Shown piece by piece: positions 9,467 through 17,046 of a DNA stretch of 64,000 bases. Position 1 is the stretch's first letter. The number at the start of each line of letters is the position of its first letter. The translations under genes and the position numbers were made by a program. This DNA comes from JBFMCC01 sp037445635 (GTDB taxonomy: Bacteria > Chloroflexota > Anaerolineae > Anaerolineales > Villigracilaceae), in the NCBI GenBank assembly GCA_037445635.1, contig JBBIKC010000012.1, forward strand, positions 9,111-73,110, written 5' to 3'. Under the pieces are notes generated by a model. It worked only from the letters and a program-made list of their open reading frames with translations, was not told the origin of the DNA and made no database searches.

Positions 9467-9475
9467 TGTTATTCT
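9467..9475 (+). promoter_or_regulatory. Extended -10 promoter of murE
   Basis: TGT-TATTCT (9467-9475) fits an extended -10 box. Only 8 bases separate it from ATG 9484 and no ribosome binding site is present, so the mRNA probably starts at or next to the start codon. A 7-bp hairpin (AACCTGA/TCAGGTT) lies just upstream. Confidence 0.5.
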
Positions 9476-9483
9476 GGTAAAAA

Positions 9484-11124
9484 ATGGACATGGACATCTC
9501 CGAACTGCTTCTTTCCGCCTCCCTCGGGACCTCGACCACGCTTCCGTTAAATCCGACCGTTACCGCCATTACCTCCGATTCCCGCAAGGTGACGCCGGGC
9601 AGCCTCTTTGTCGCCTTGACGGGCGGCACTACGGACGGCCACAAATACATCACCGAAGCCCTGGACAAGGGGGCGGTCGCGGTCGTCGGCGAGTCGGACC
9701 TGCTGGGGGTCAACATCCCCTACATCCGCGTGGACAATTCCCATCACGCCCTGGCTTTGTTATCAGCCGCCTTCCACGATTGGCCCGCCCGCAAGTTGAC
9801 CGTGATCGGCGTCACCGGCACGGACGGCAAGACCACCACCAGCAACCTGATCCATCGCATCCTTCTGGCGGCAGGTATCCGCGCCGGCATGATCACCACT
9901 GTCAATGCCGTTATCGGGGACGAGGTGCTGGATACGGGATTTCACGTGACTACACCCGAAGCCCCTGCCGTTCAGAGTTACCTGGCAAAAATGGTCGAGG
10001 CGGGGTTGACGCATGTCGTGCTGGAAGCCACCTCGCACGGTCTGGATCAGTCCCGCGTGGACGCCTGCGAGTTCGACATCGGCGTAATCACCAACATCAC
10101 TCACGAGCACTTGGACTATCATGGTTCCTACGAGAACTACCGCGCCGCCAAGGCGCGCCTGCTCCTGGGGTTGGCAGAGACGCGTCCCAAGCCGCAGGGC
10201 AATCCACGCCTGGCCGTTCTGAATCGCGACGACAGTTCATACGCGTTCCTGGATCGCGTCACGGAAAACCGCAAGGTTTCTTATGGCGTGGACGAGGAGG
10301 CCGAGTTTCGGGCGAGCAACATTTCGTTCGACCGCACCGGCTTGAGATTTATGGTTCACTATAACGATATTTACACCGAGGTACGGAGCAACCTCGAGGG
10401 CATGCATAATGTCTCGAATTGCCTCGCCGCGCTGGCCGCCACGGTTGCGGGTCTCGGCATCGAGCCGCAGATTGCGGCGCGCGGCATCGCCTCCCTGCCC
10501 GGTGTGCCCGGCCGCATGGAGCGCATTTACATGGGTCAGCGTTTCACTGCCATCGTTGATTTTGCCCATACGCCCAACGCCCTTAAGTCTGCCATCGAAG
10601 CCGCCCGCCAGATGCTGGCACTGGAAAACGGGGAAAATGCTAATGACAGGAGAGAGTCGCTGCTTTCCACGGTGACCGTCCCGCGCGTCATTACCGTCTT
10701 TGGGTCGGCGGGTTTGCGAGATAAGGAAAAACGCCGCATGATGGCCGAGATTTCGATGGAACTGGCTGACCTGACCATCCTCACTGCCGAGGATCCGCGC
10801 ACCGAGTCGCTTGATGGGATTCTCGAGGAAATGGCGGCCGGCGCGAGGTCCAGGCGCGGACGCGAGGGCGTGACGTTCTGGCGCGTCCCCGACCGCGGCG
10901 CCGCCATCAGGTTCGCAGTGGAGCTGGCGCGTCCGGGCGACATCGTCCTGTTGTGCGGAAAAGGGCACGAGCAATCCATGTGCTTCGGGGCGCGCGAAGT
11001 CGCATGGGATGACCGTGTCGCCATGCGCGCCGCGCTGGCCGAACTGCTCGGCGTGGACGGCCCGCCGATGCCTTATCTTCCCACGCAGGACACCCCTGAA
11101 TCCGAATGGTTGAACTGGAAGTAA
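9484..11124 (+). CDS. murE: UDP-N-acetylmuramoyl-tripeptide synthetase (MurE)
   Basis: The 546-residue protein shows the three Mur ligase domains. The N-terminal domain binds the UDP-MurNAc dipeptide. The ATP loop GTDGKTTT begins at residue 112, and the central domain has VVLEATSHGLDQ and the histidine-rich ITHEHLDYHG. The C-terminal domain has FAHTPNALK and a final ATP-domain part with LLCGKGHEQ. It adds the third residue to the cytosolic peptidoglycan stem. The specificity motif reads EDPR; the arginine resembles meso-DAP enzymes (DNPR) but also the Thermotoga lysine enzyme (DDPR), so the amino acid is not settled. Its end overlaps the next gene by 19 bases. Confidence 0.93.
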   Translation: MDMDISELLLSASLGTSTTLPLNPTVTAITSDSRKVTPGSLFVALTGGTTDGHKYITEALDKGAVAVVGESDLLGVNIPYIRVDNSHHALALLSAAFHDWPARKLTVIGVTGTDGKTTTSNLIHRILLAAGIRAGMITTVNAVIGDEVLDTGFHVTTPEAPAVQSYLAKMVEAGLTHVVLEATSHGLDQSRVDACEFDIGVITNITHEHLDYHGSYENYRAAKARLLLGLAETRPKPQGNPRLAVLNRDDSSYAFLDRVTENRKVSYGVDEEAEFRASNISFDRTGLRFMVHYNDIYTEVRSNLEGMHNVSNCLAALAATVAGLGIEPQIAARGIASLPGVPGRMERIYMGQRFTAIVDFAHTPNALKSAIEAARQMLALENGENANDRRESLLSTVTVPRVITVFGSAGLRDKEKRRMMAEISMELADLTILTAEDPRTESLDGILEEMAAGARSRRGREGVTFWRVPDRGAAIRFAVELARPGDIVLLCGKGHEQSMCFGAREVAWDDRVAMRAALAELLGVDGPPMPYLPTQDTPESEWLNWK

Positions 11125-11741
11125 GCCCCGTCGTATTGCTTGGCAAATATGTGCGTCTCGTCCCGATGGAGGAGGCGCATGTGCCGGCGCTGGCGGAGAT
11201 CGGGGTTGGTCAGTCTTTTTGGGATTTCATGTTATACGGCCGCATGGAAACCGAGGCCGATATGCGGAACTGGGTGAGCGAGATTCTGGCGCGCGCCGAA
11301 AAGGGAACCGACCTGCCGTTTGTCGTCGTTCATCTCGCGTCGGGGCGCATCGCCGGGGCGACGCGTTACCTGAACATCATGCCCAAAGACCGCGGCCTGG
11401 AGATCGGCGGGACGTGGTACGGACTCGAGTTCCAGCGCACGGTCGTGAATACGGAGAGCAAGTATTTGCTTTTGCGTTACGCCTTCGAAATCCTGGGGGC
11501 GATCCGTGTGCAGTTGAAGACCGACTTGCGCAACGAGCGCTCCCAACGCGCCATCGAGCGCATCGGCGCGGTGAAGGAGGGCATTCTGCGCAACCACATG
11601 ATCCTGCCCGACGGCACGATTCGGCATTCCGTGTTTTACAGCATCATCGAATCGGAGTGGCCGGCAGTCAGGGCACGGCTGGAGGAAATGATGGAGAAAT
11701 ACGAGACGGGGATCGAAGAAAGACAGGGCGCCGGCCGATAG
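11106..11741 (+). CDS. GNAT-family N-acetyltransferase (RimJ/RimL-like)
   Basis: This 211-residue protein has the layout of the RimJ/RimL-type GNAT domain: an opening LGKYVRLVPMEEAH, a central beta strand with IAGATRYLNI, and the C-terminal block RSQRAIERIGAVKEGILRNH, which in this family lies around the acetyl-CoA site. It probably acetylates an N-terminus or small amine, but the substrate cannot be read from sequence. The start overlaps the murE end, so the two may be co-translated. Its last 20 residues are charged and look disordered. Confidence 0.8.
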   Translation: MVELEVSPVVLLGKYVRLVPMEEAHVPALAEIGVGQSFWDFMLYGRMETEADMRNWVSEILARAEKGTDLPFVVVHLASGRIAGATRYLNIMPKDRGLEIGGTWYGLEFQRTVVNTESKYLLLRYAFEILGAIRVQLKTDLRNERSQRAIERIGAVKEGILRNHMILPDGTIRHSVFYSIIESEWPAVRARLEEMMEKYETGIEERQGAGR

Positions 11742-11776
11742 GCGGGCAGGCGGAATGGACGAAAAGCGCGGAAGAG

Positions 11777-12430
11777 TCACTCGGCAGGAGAAGGTTTTCG
11801 GGCCAGGAACATCATATTGAGGGAGAAGTGTGGCCAGAGGGGTGTGAAAATATACAGGCAGACGCCGCCATCCAGCATGAACTCACCGAAGAGACGGGTG
11901 TCGGGCAGGCCTGCCTTTTGGAATGCCTTGCGCCAGGCGGCCACCCGGTAGCAGGATCGGTGCGTCTGGTCGAAATAGTTCGTTATGGCAGTATGGACAG
12001 TGCCGAGCAGGCCCGCGTTGCATGGGACGGAGCCGACGAAGATGCCGTCGGGGGCGAGGGCTTGGCGGATTTTACGGATCGTCGCGGAGGGTCTGCGGAG
12101 GTGTTCCAGTACGTTGAAAGCGGTCACGACATCGTAGGGCGGATTCGGGATGGGGATACTCTCGACATCCCCGATTGTTACGCGGTCCCTGAGAGACGGG
12201 CTTAGCCGCGAGAAGGCATGAGGCGATACGTCTATGGACCACACGTCGAACCTCGACGCGGCAAGTTCGAGGAATTCGCCCCCGCCGCCGCCAATCTCGA
12301 GGAGTTTGCCTCGCGGCCTGTGTGCCAGAATGAGTTCGAGCCGCTTCATGTTCCTGCGCGAGCGAGGGTGTGATCGGTAGATGCGGGAGTCGAAGTATGA
12401 CCGGTCGTAACGCCGACGGATAAGAGGCAT
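11777..12430 (-). CDS. Class I SAM-dependent methyltransferase
   Basis: ATG at 12430 gives a 217-residue protein; a TTG 12 bases upstream is also possible. The SAM-binding motif I reads LLEIGGGGGEFLELA, followed by the acidic motif WSIDVS and a post-I region with VVTAFNVLEHLRRP, typical of the methyltransferase 11/23 type that often modifies sugars or lipids. It is transcribed toward the GNAT gene, with the 3' ends 35 bases apart. The substrate is unknown; nearby envelope genes make a lipid or glycan target plausible (inference). Confidence 0.8.
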   Translation of the reverse strand: MPLIRRRYDRSYFDSRIYRSHPRSRRNMKRLELILAHRPRGKLLEIGGGGGEFLELAASRFDVWSIDVSPHAFSRLSPSLRDRVTIGDVESIPIPNPPYDVVTAFNVLEHLRRPSATIRKIRQALAPDGIFVGSVPCNAGLLGTVHTAITNYFDQTHRSCYRVAAWRKAFQKAGLPDTRLFGEFMLDGGVCLYIFTPLWPHFSLNMMFLARKPSPAE

Positions 12431-12479
12431 GGGAATCAACAATGAGGAGAGGGTATTTGCCTTAAATGTTGCTCATTGC

Positions 12480-14123
12480 TCACGGTATCGGTGTATCCTT
12501 TGGATCATACGGCTGGACGAATTGCACCAGCCATTGACCGTTCCCCTCGTCTGTCACGGACGAATATGGCGTCATGATGTGAATCCACGTCCGCCCGGGG
12601 TGCAGGGCGACGGGATTATCCTGAGCATCCACGAAATGGATCGGCCTCAACAGGCCGTTCTTCTTCTCCCACTCGCGGTTGGCCGTGGACCAGTAGATTT
12701 TGAAGACCTGCCCATCGCGGAACAGCCAGGCGAACTCGCGCTGTCCCATGCTCAGATCAATGTCGAATTGAAGGTGCCGCACGCGGAGGTGTTCCGCAAA
12801 AATGACGATCACATTCTCAAATGCCAATTGCCTCTCTGTCAGCCGTTCGGTCGCAGGGACGAGGGTCCCCGTGCCGTCGGCGAGGTCGGTCCAGCGCAGG
12901 TAGGTTTGTGAGAGTGGGTCATATCGCCACGCGGACTGGCTGTAGGCGTGATAGAAAACCGCGATGTCCGTCGCGGGCTGTCCGCCTTCCGGGACAGAAT
13001 CCGAAAACAGGTTGCCCGAATAGTTGACAGGCTGCCGCGGGTTCACGTTCCCCTCGGCCAGTTCGCGCAGATGCGAGACGGTCAACAGTGCGCTGTTCGG
13101 GGTGGTCGCGTCCACGCCGAAGATGAGTTCACAGCCATTGAGTTGTTCGGCGATGCCGCGTCCCGCGCCGGCGTAGACGAGACAGCTGTTCGGGAACATG
13201 CCGCCGATGTGGTTGTAGGTCAATCGCCCGGAGCGGATCGGCCCGACGTACGCCTCCTGCGGGAGGTACCAGCCGGGCGGGGTGCCGGTCACCGCGGGGC
13301 TGGGGGTTGGAGTCGGCGACTCGGACAGAATCAGAACCGCGTCCCAGAATGAAGCGGTGCTGTCAGCAACGAAGGGACGCGTCTCGCCGGTCGCGGGGTC
13401 TGCGTCCGAGTCGCGGTCGTCATCGTCAACATTCTGCTTTGTGAATTCGTATTCTTCAGGTTTGATGAATTGGATAACGGATTCGACGGTGGGCGCGTCG
13501 AATGCGTAATAACCATTCGAATCGGTGCTCGTTTCAGCGAGGACCTCGCGGCTGCCCGCGTCGAGCAGGCGGACGCACACGCCGCCCACGCCGACCTCCC
13601 AATCGTCGGCGCGGCCGTTCGCGTTTTCATCCAGCCAGACGCGGTTGCCGATCCAATCGCCCCGCGGACGGATTATCTCGCCGCGCACCTCGCATCCGCC
13701 CGTGACGTTGGGAATCTGCCGCGGCGCGCCGCCGTAGAAGACGCTCATGAAGCGTGTGGCGCCCTCGCCGATGAAGAGTTCGAACACCCAGGGCGCGAAG
13801 CCCGGCCCGGCCTGCGGACGCGCCGTGACGGGCATGTTGCTGATGGAGACGAGCACCGCGGGCAGGTCTAGCCACGAGGCATCCTGCACCGCGCGCCCGG
13901 TGAGCGGATTGACGCCGGGCGGGAAGTCTTCGAGTTCGATGCCGTAGGTGACGGGCGCGAGGCGCGGCTGAGGGGTGGATGTGGGTATTGGCGGTGAAGT
14001 TGATGGGGCGAGTGTTGGCGTGGACCCCCCTTCCGTCCCCCCAAAAGAGGGAGAGACCACAGTTGACTGACAAGCATTCAAAAGAATGAGAAGCGAAATA
14101 CAAGCAAGGAGTCTCTTGCCCAT
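12480..14123 (-). CDS. DUF3048 lipoprotein with inserted SdrD-B-like domain (copy 1)
   Basis: The 547-residue protein starts with a lipoprotein signal (LLILLNAC lipobox, Cys at about 18) and a Pro/Thr/Ser-rich linker. The DUF3048 (YerB-like) N-terminal part follows (NPLTGRAVQDASWLDLPA, then SISNMPVTARPQAG) and its C-terminal part lies at the end (FAWLFRDGQVFKIYW; GRTWIHIMTP). Between them, about residues 160-235, is an SdrD-B-like beta domain (GNRVWLDENANGRADDWE, GVCVRLLDAG), usually found in surface adhesins. It is probably anchored outside the membrane; its role is unknown. A TATAAT 6 bases before ATG 14123 suggests a leaderless transcript. Confidence 0.82.
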   Translation of the reverse strand: MGKRLLACISLLILLNACQSTVVSPSFGGTEGGSTPTLAPSTSPPIPTSTPQPRLAPVTYGIELEDFPPGVNPLTGRAVQDASWLDLPAVLVSISNMPVTARPQAGPGFAPWVFELFIGEGATRFMSVFYGGAPRQIPNVTGGCEVRGEIIRPRGDWIGNRVWLDENANGRADDWEVGVGGVCVRLLDAGSREVLAETSTDSNGYYAFDAPTVESVIQFIKPEEYEFTKQNVDDDDRDSDADPATGETRPFVADSTASFWDAVLILSESPTPTPSPAVTGTPPGWYLPQEAYVGPIRSGRLTYNHIGGMFPNSCLVYAGAGRGIAEQLNGCELIFGVDATTPNSALLTVSHLRELAEGNVNPRQPVNYSGNLFSDSVPEGGQPATDIAVFYHAYSQSAWRYDPLSQTYLRWTDLADGTGTLVPATERLTERQLAFENVIVIFAEHLRVRHLQFDIDLSMGQREFAWLFRDGQVFKIYWSTANREWEKKNGLLRPIHFVDAQDNPVALHPGRTWIHIMTPYSSVTDEGNGQWLVQFVQPYDPKDTPIP

Positions 14124-14129
14124 GTTTGA

Positions 14130-14135
14130 ATTATA
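14130..14135 (-). promoter_or_regulatory. -10 box directly ahead of DUF3048 copy 1
   Basis: TATAAT on the minus strand lies 6 bases before the start codon at 14123. There is no Shine-Dalgarno sequence between them, which fits leaderless transcription. No convincing -35 box is seen. Confidence 0.45.
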
Positions 14136-14189
14136 CGCCCACGACTATAGATAATTCATCGCGTCGCGAAGTCCCAGCGTTCTACTGGG

Positions 14190-14274
14190 GAGCGGAGGCC
14201 TTCGTGTCCGTCGAAGGCCGCAGGCGAGACGCAAAATTCCCAAGTAACCTGTGCTTCGTCTGCTGTTCAGCGCG
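14190..14274. repeat. 85-bp dispersed repeat with a conserved hairpin (copy A)
   Basis: This segment matches 19001-19085 in length and in most of its first 42 bases. It contains GGCCTTCG paired with CGAAGGCC around a 7-base loop. The other copy has GGCTTTCG/CGAAAGCC, a compensatory change that keeps the pairing. It lies between the two DUF3048 genes, just past the stop of copy 2. Confidence 0.7.
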
Positions 14275-14285
14275 CCGGGGTCATT

Positions 14286-15845
14286 TCACTTCGCGCCGGA
14301 CGGCTGGACGAAACGCACCTGCCACACGCCGGGCGAGGTCTCGGTCACGGTTGTATCGGGCGTGACTACGGTTACCCATGTGTGGCCGGGCCGCAAAGCG
14401 ATGGGGTATCCGTCCTGGTCGAGGAACTGGATCGGATGACGGCGCCCGGAGGATTTTTCGTCCTCATCCAGCAGCGTACTCCAGAAGATGTCGTATTTCT
14501 GGCCGTCGCGGAACAGGATGGCGCGCCCGGTCAGGCCGGCCTCGAGATGGATGTCCAGGTTCGTGGGCGAGACGACATCGTGCGTGGTGAAAAGGAAAAT
14601 GACGTTCTCGAAATGTAACTGCCGTCCGGTCAGGCGGTCCACTTCGGCGTGCAGGATGCCCGCGTTGTCTTTGGTCGAGTCGTCCACATAGCGGTGCCAG
14701 GACTGGTAAAGCGGATCGTAGGCCCAACCCGACTGATGCTGCCATGCGATGAATACCTTGATCTGCGCGGCGGGCAGGCTGGGCGCCGCGGGCGGGGTTT
14801 GGCTGTAAATGTTGCTTACATAATTGAAGTCCGAGCCCTGCTCGCGGGCGTGTTCTTCGGCGATGGCGATCATTTCATCGCGCTCGAGCATATACCCGCC
14901 GCCTTCGATGATGTGATACACAAGGGCGCATTGCGGCAGATGTTCCAACACCTCCGGCGAGGCAAATGCAAAGATGAGGCAGGACTTCTCGTAGAACGCG
15001 GCGATGTCCGCGTAGATGAGCCGCCCCGAGCGCACCGGTCCGACCCAGGCGCGTGGCATGGACTCGGGCGCGGGCGTGGGAAGATTCGGAGGCGGGATCA
15101 GCCCCGCATCCAGGGACAAATCGTCCGCGTCCAGCGCGGACGTTCGGCCTGTCCTGCCCGTGGACGCGTCCGCGTCGCTGTCGGTTTGGTCATCGCCCGC
15201 GTCCGCCGCGGTGAAGTCCCAGCCGCGCGGCTTGACGAACTCGATGACATATTCGCCCGGCGCGGCGTTAAATCCGTAGAAGCCGTTCGAGTCGCTTGTG
15301 GTCTGCTGGACGATTTCGCCGCTGGCCGCGTCCAGCAAGTTGACGCACACGCCGCCCACGCCCACCTCCCAATCGTCGTATTGGCCGTTCGCATTTTCGT
15401 CCAACCAGACGCGGTTACCGAGAATGACGCCCGTGCGCGAGAATGGTTCGCCGCGAACGGTGCAATCGCCTGTGAGAGGAACTTCGGGCGTTGGATACTG
15501 TCCATAGAAGACGGTGAGGAAGCGCGTGGCGCCCTCGGTGATGTAGATTTCATAGACGAAGGGCGCAAACGAAAGTCCCGCCTGCGGACGCGCCGTGGCA
15601 GGGAAATGAGAAATCGAGATCAACAGCGCGGGGACGTCGAGCAGGCTGGGATCTTCGACGGCCAGCCCGGTCAGCGGGTTGACCGCGGCGGGGAATTCGG
15701 GCAGGGGCGTTTTCGACGGCGTGGGGCTGGGGAGCGCGGCGGTCGGCGTGCTGGATTCTGTCGGAGTCTGGACGGGATTATTCGTAGATGGCGCGCAACT
15801 GGCGAGGAGGATGGTGAGCAGGAAGCAAAACAGGCAAGGTTTCAT
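14286..15845 (-). CDS. DUF3048 lipoprotein with inserted SdrD-B-like domain (copy 2)
   Basis: This 519-residue protein is a paralogue of the gene just downstream on the same strand, with the same architecture: lipoprotein signal (TILLASCAPS, Cys at about 17), Thr/Pro-rich linker, DUF3048 N-terminal block (NPLTGLAVEDPSLLDVPA), SdrD-B-like insert (GNRVWLDENANGQYDDWE), the AWVGPVRSGRLIYADI stretch, and the DUF3048 C-terminal block (ILFRDGQKYDIFWS; GHTWVTVVTP). The two genes are an evident tandem duplication that happened after the insert was acquired. It is probably surface-anchored, with unknown ligand. The 3' end lies 11 bases from a dispersed hairpin repeat. Confidence 0.82.
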   Translation of the reverse strand: MKPCLFCFLLTILLASCAPSTNNPVQTPTESSTPTAALPSPTPSKTPLPEFPAAVNPLTGLAVEDPSLLDVPALLISISHFPATARPQAGLSFAPFVYEIYITEGATRFLTVFYGQYPTPEVPLTGDCTVRGEPFSRTGVILGNRVWLDENANGQYDDWEVGVGGVCVNLLDAASGEIVQQTTSDSNGFYGFNAAPGEYVIEFVKPRGWDFTAADAGDDQTDSDADASTGRTGRTSALDADDLSLDAGLIPPPNLPTPAPESMPRAWVGPVRSGRLIYADIAAFYEKSCLIFAFASPEVLEHLPQCALVYHIIEGGGYMLERDEMIAIAEEHAREQGSDFNYVSNIYSQTPPAAPSLPAAQIKVFIAWQHQSGWAYDPLYQSWHRYVDDSTKDNAGILHAEVDRLTGRQLHFENVIFLFTTHDVVSPTNLDIHLEAGLTGRAILFRDGQKYDIFWSTLLDEDEKSSGRRHPIQFLDQDGYPIALRPGHTWVTVVTPDTTVTETSPGVWQVRFVQPSGAK

Positions 15846-15858
15846 AGTTTCATATTCA

Positions 15859-15910
15859 CCACAGAGAACACAGAGATTTAAATTCTCGGTGCGCTCTGTA
15901 TTCTCCGTGG
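15859..15910. repeat. Inverted-repeat element (CCACAGAG type)
   Basis: CCACAGAGAACACAGAG at 15859-15875 pairs with CTCTGTATTCTCCGTGG at 15894-15910 (15 of 17 positions). The element lies between the DUF3048 copy 2 start and the HIT gene stop. This arm type is a common dispersed palindrome in bacterial genomes (from general knowledge). It may act as a 3'-end hairpin for the HIT gene. Confidence 0.6.
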
Positions 15911-15917
15911 CAAGACT

Positions 15918-16409
15918 CTAGCTTGTTCTTTTATCCCAACTCTCTTTGATGCGGCGGTATGTTTCCTGGACGGTTTCGGGCAGGACGCGCGTCTCGGCCA
16001 GCGCGGACATGAAGTTCGTGTCGCCCGTCCAGCGCGGGACGATGTGCAGGTGCACGTGCTCGGGCACGCCCGCGCCAGCCGCCTCACCGATGTTCGCGCC
16101 GATGTTGAAGGCCTGCGGATGATAGACCTTCTTCAAGACGACCATCGCCTGCGAAGTGAGTTCCATCATCTCGGCGCGCGTCTCGGAGTCCAGCAGTTCG
16201 AGCGAAGGCTGGTGCTCCATCGGCGCGACCATGAGATGTCCGCTCGTGTAGGGATACAGGTTAAGCATGACGAAGGCGCGGCGGCCGCGCGCCACGATCA
16301 GGTTCTCGGCGCTGTCTTCTTTCGCGAGAGCAATACAGAATATACAGCCGTCCGCTTTTTCGTGTTCTTCGATGTATTTCATACGCCAGGGTGACCAGAG
16401 TCGTTTCAT
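15918..16409 (-). CDS. HIT-family nucleotide hydrolase/phosphorylase
   Basis: The 163-residue protein carries the histidine-triad motif VPEHVHLHIVPRW near residue 110, with all three histidines, and an N-terminal CIFC pair that fits the zinc-containing Ap4A-type HIT branch. NLYPYTSGHLMVAPMEH supports the same fold. Such enzymes cleave dinucleoside polyphosphates or nucleotide-phosphoramidates in the cytosol. The length is typical. The start ATG 16409 (MKRLWSPWRMKYIEEH) has the usual family opening and follows an extended -10 box by 9 bases, without a ribosome binding site. Confidence 0.9.
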   Translation of the reverse strand: MKRLWSPWRMKYIEEHEKADGCIFCIALAKEDSAENLIVARGRRAFVMLNLYPYTSGHLMVAPMEHQPSLELLDSETRAEMMELTSQAMVVLKKVYHPQAFNIGANIGEAAGAGVPEHVHLHIVPRWTGDTNFMSALAETRVLPETVQETYRRIKESWDKRTS

Positions 16410-16418
16410 GATGGTGTG

Positions 16419-16427
16419 ATTCTAGCA
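16419..16427 (-). promoter_or_regulatory. Extended -10 promoter of the HIT gene
   Basis: TGC-TAGAAT on the minus strand ends 9 bases before ATG 16409. There is no Shine-Dalgarno sequence between box and start, so a leaderless or near-leaderless mRNA is likely. Confidence 0.5.
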
Positions 16428-16528
16428 GAGAAGCAGATTTCGGACTATACTTCTATCATGCGATGGTTAAATGGGAATGAGGAAAAGATGGTGGGGTCAT
16501 AGACCCTCGCCGATTGGAGGATGTGAGA

Positions 16529-16948
16529 ATGGTAATACAATATCTTGGTAATTCAATTTCGATACTTCTCGCGTTGATTGCACTCGCAATGTTTATAGCA
16601 GGTATATATGTTGGATACAAATATTCGGACAACTTAATGCCTACTCTCAAGTCGTTGAGGCTTCAGAAACGATACATGATTATTTGTTTCGCAAGTTTTT
16701 CTTTGTCTATATTTGTTTTTTGGGTCTCCAATAATGGATTCTCCTGGGATATATTCTGGTTCTCGTTGGGATTAATGATAATCGCGACAATCCTTGTATG
16801 TTTGAATTATTTCATAAGTTTGAAAACCACAACATTTCTGGAAAAAAGAAATGTGCAATTACCATCTTTGCGGAGCTATAACCTAATTCACCATTTGTTT
16901 GGAAGATTCTCGTCCAACAAGAAACCGAATTGCGATAGGGAGAGTTAA
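16529..16948 (+). CDS. Small AT-rich membrane protein of unknown function
   Basis: ATG 16529 follows GGAGG (16516-16520) at an ideal 8-base distance, so it is preferred to an upstream TTG. The 139-residue product has three or four hydrophobic helices (about 5-28, 48-68, 76-98) and a basic, hydrophilic tail rich in Ser, Asn and Lys. I recognise no family. Base composition is visibly AT-rich, and Ile, Asn, Phe and Lys codons are frequent compared with neighbours, which suggests recent transfer. It stands alone between the divergent HIT gene and xseA. Confidence 0.6.
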   Translation: MVIQYLGNSISILLALIALAMFIAGIYVGYKYSDNLMPTLKSLRLQKRYMIICFASFSLSIFVFWVSNNGFSWDIFWFSLGLMIIATILVCLNYFISLKTTTFLEKRNVQLPSLRSYNLIHHLFGRFSSNKKPNCDRES

Positions 16949-17009
16949 GGACAACGTAGCATCTTATTTTCTCGGCGCGGGACTCTTGGCCCTGCCGCGC
17001 ACTTCCCAC

Positions 17010-17038
17010 TTGACACATCCCCCTCCCGAAAGTATCCT
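17010..17038 (+). promoter_or_regulatory. Promoter of xseA, leaderless type
   Basis: TTGACA at 17010-17015 and TATCCT at 17033-17038 are separated by exactly 17 bases. ATG 17047 follows the -10 box after 8 bases, and no ribosome binding site fits in between. This is the clearest leaderless promoter in the window. Confidence 0.7.
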
Positions 17039-17046
17039 CGCTTTCA

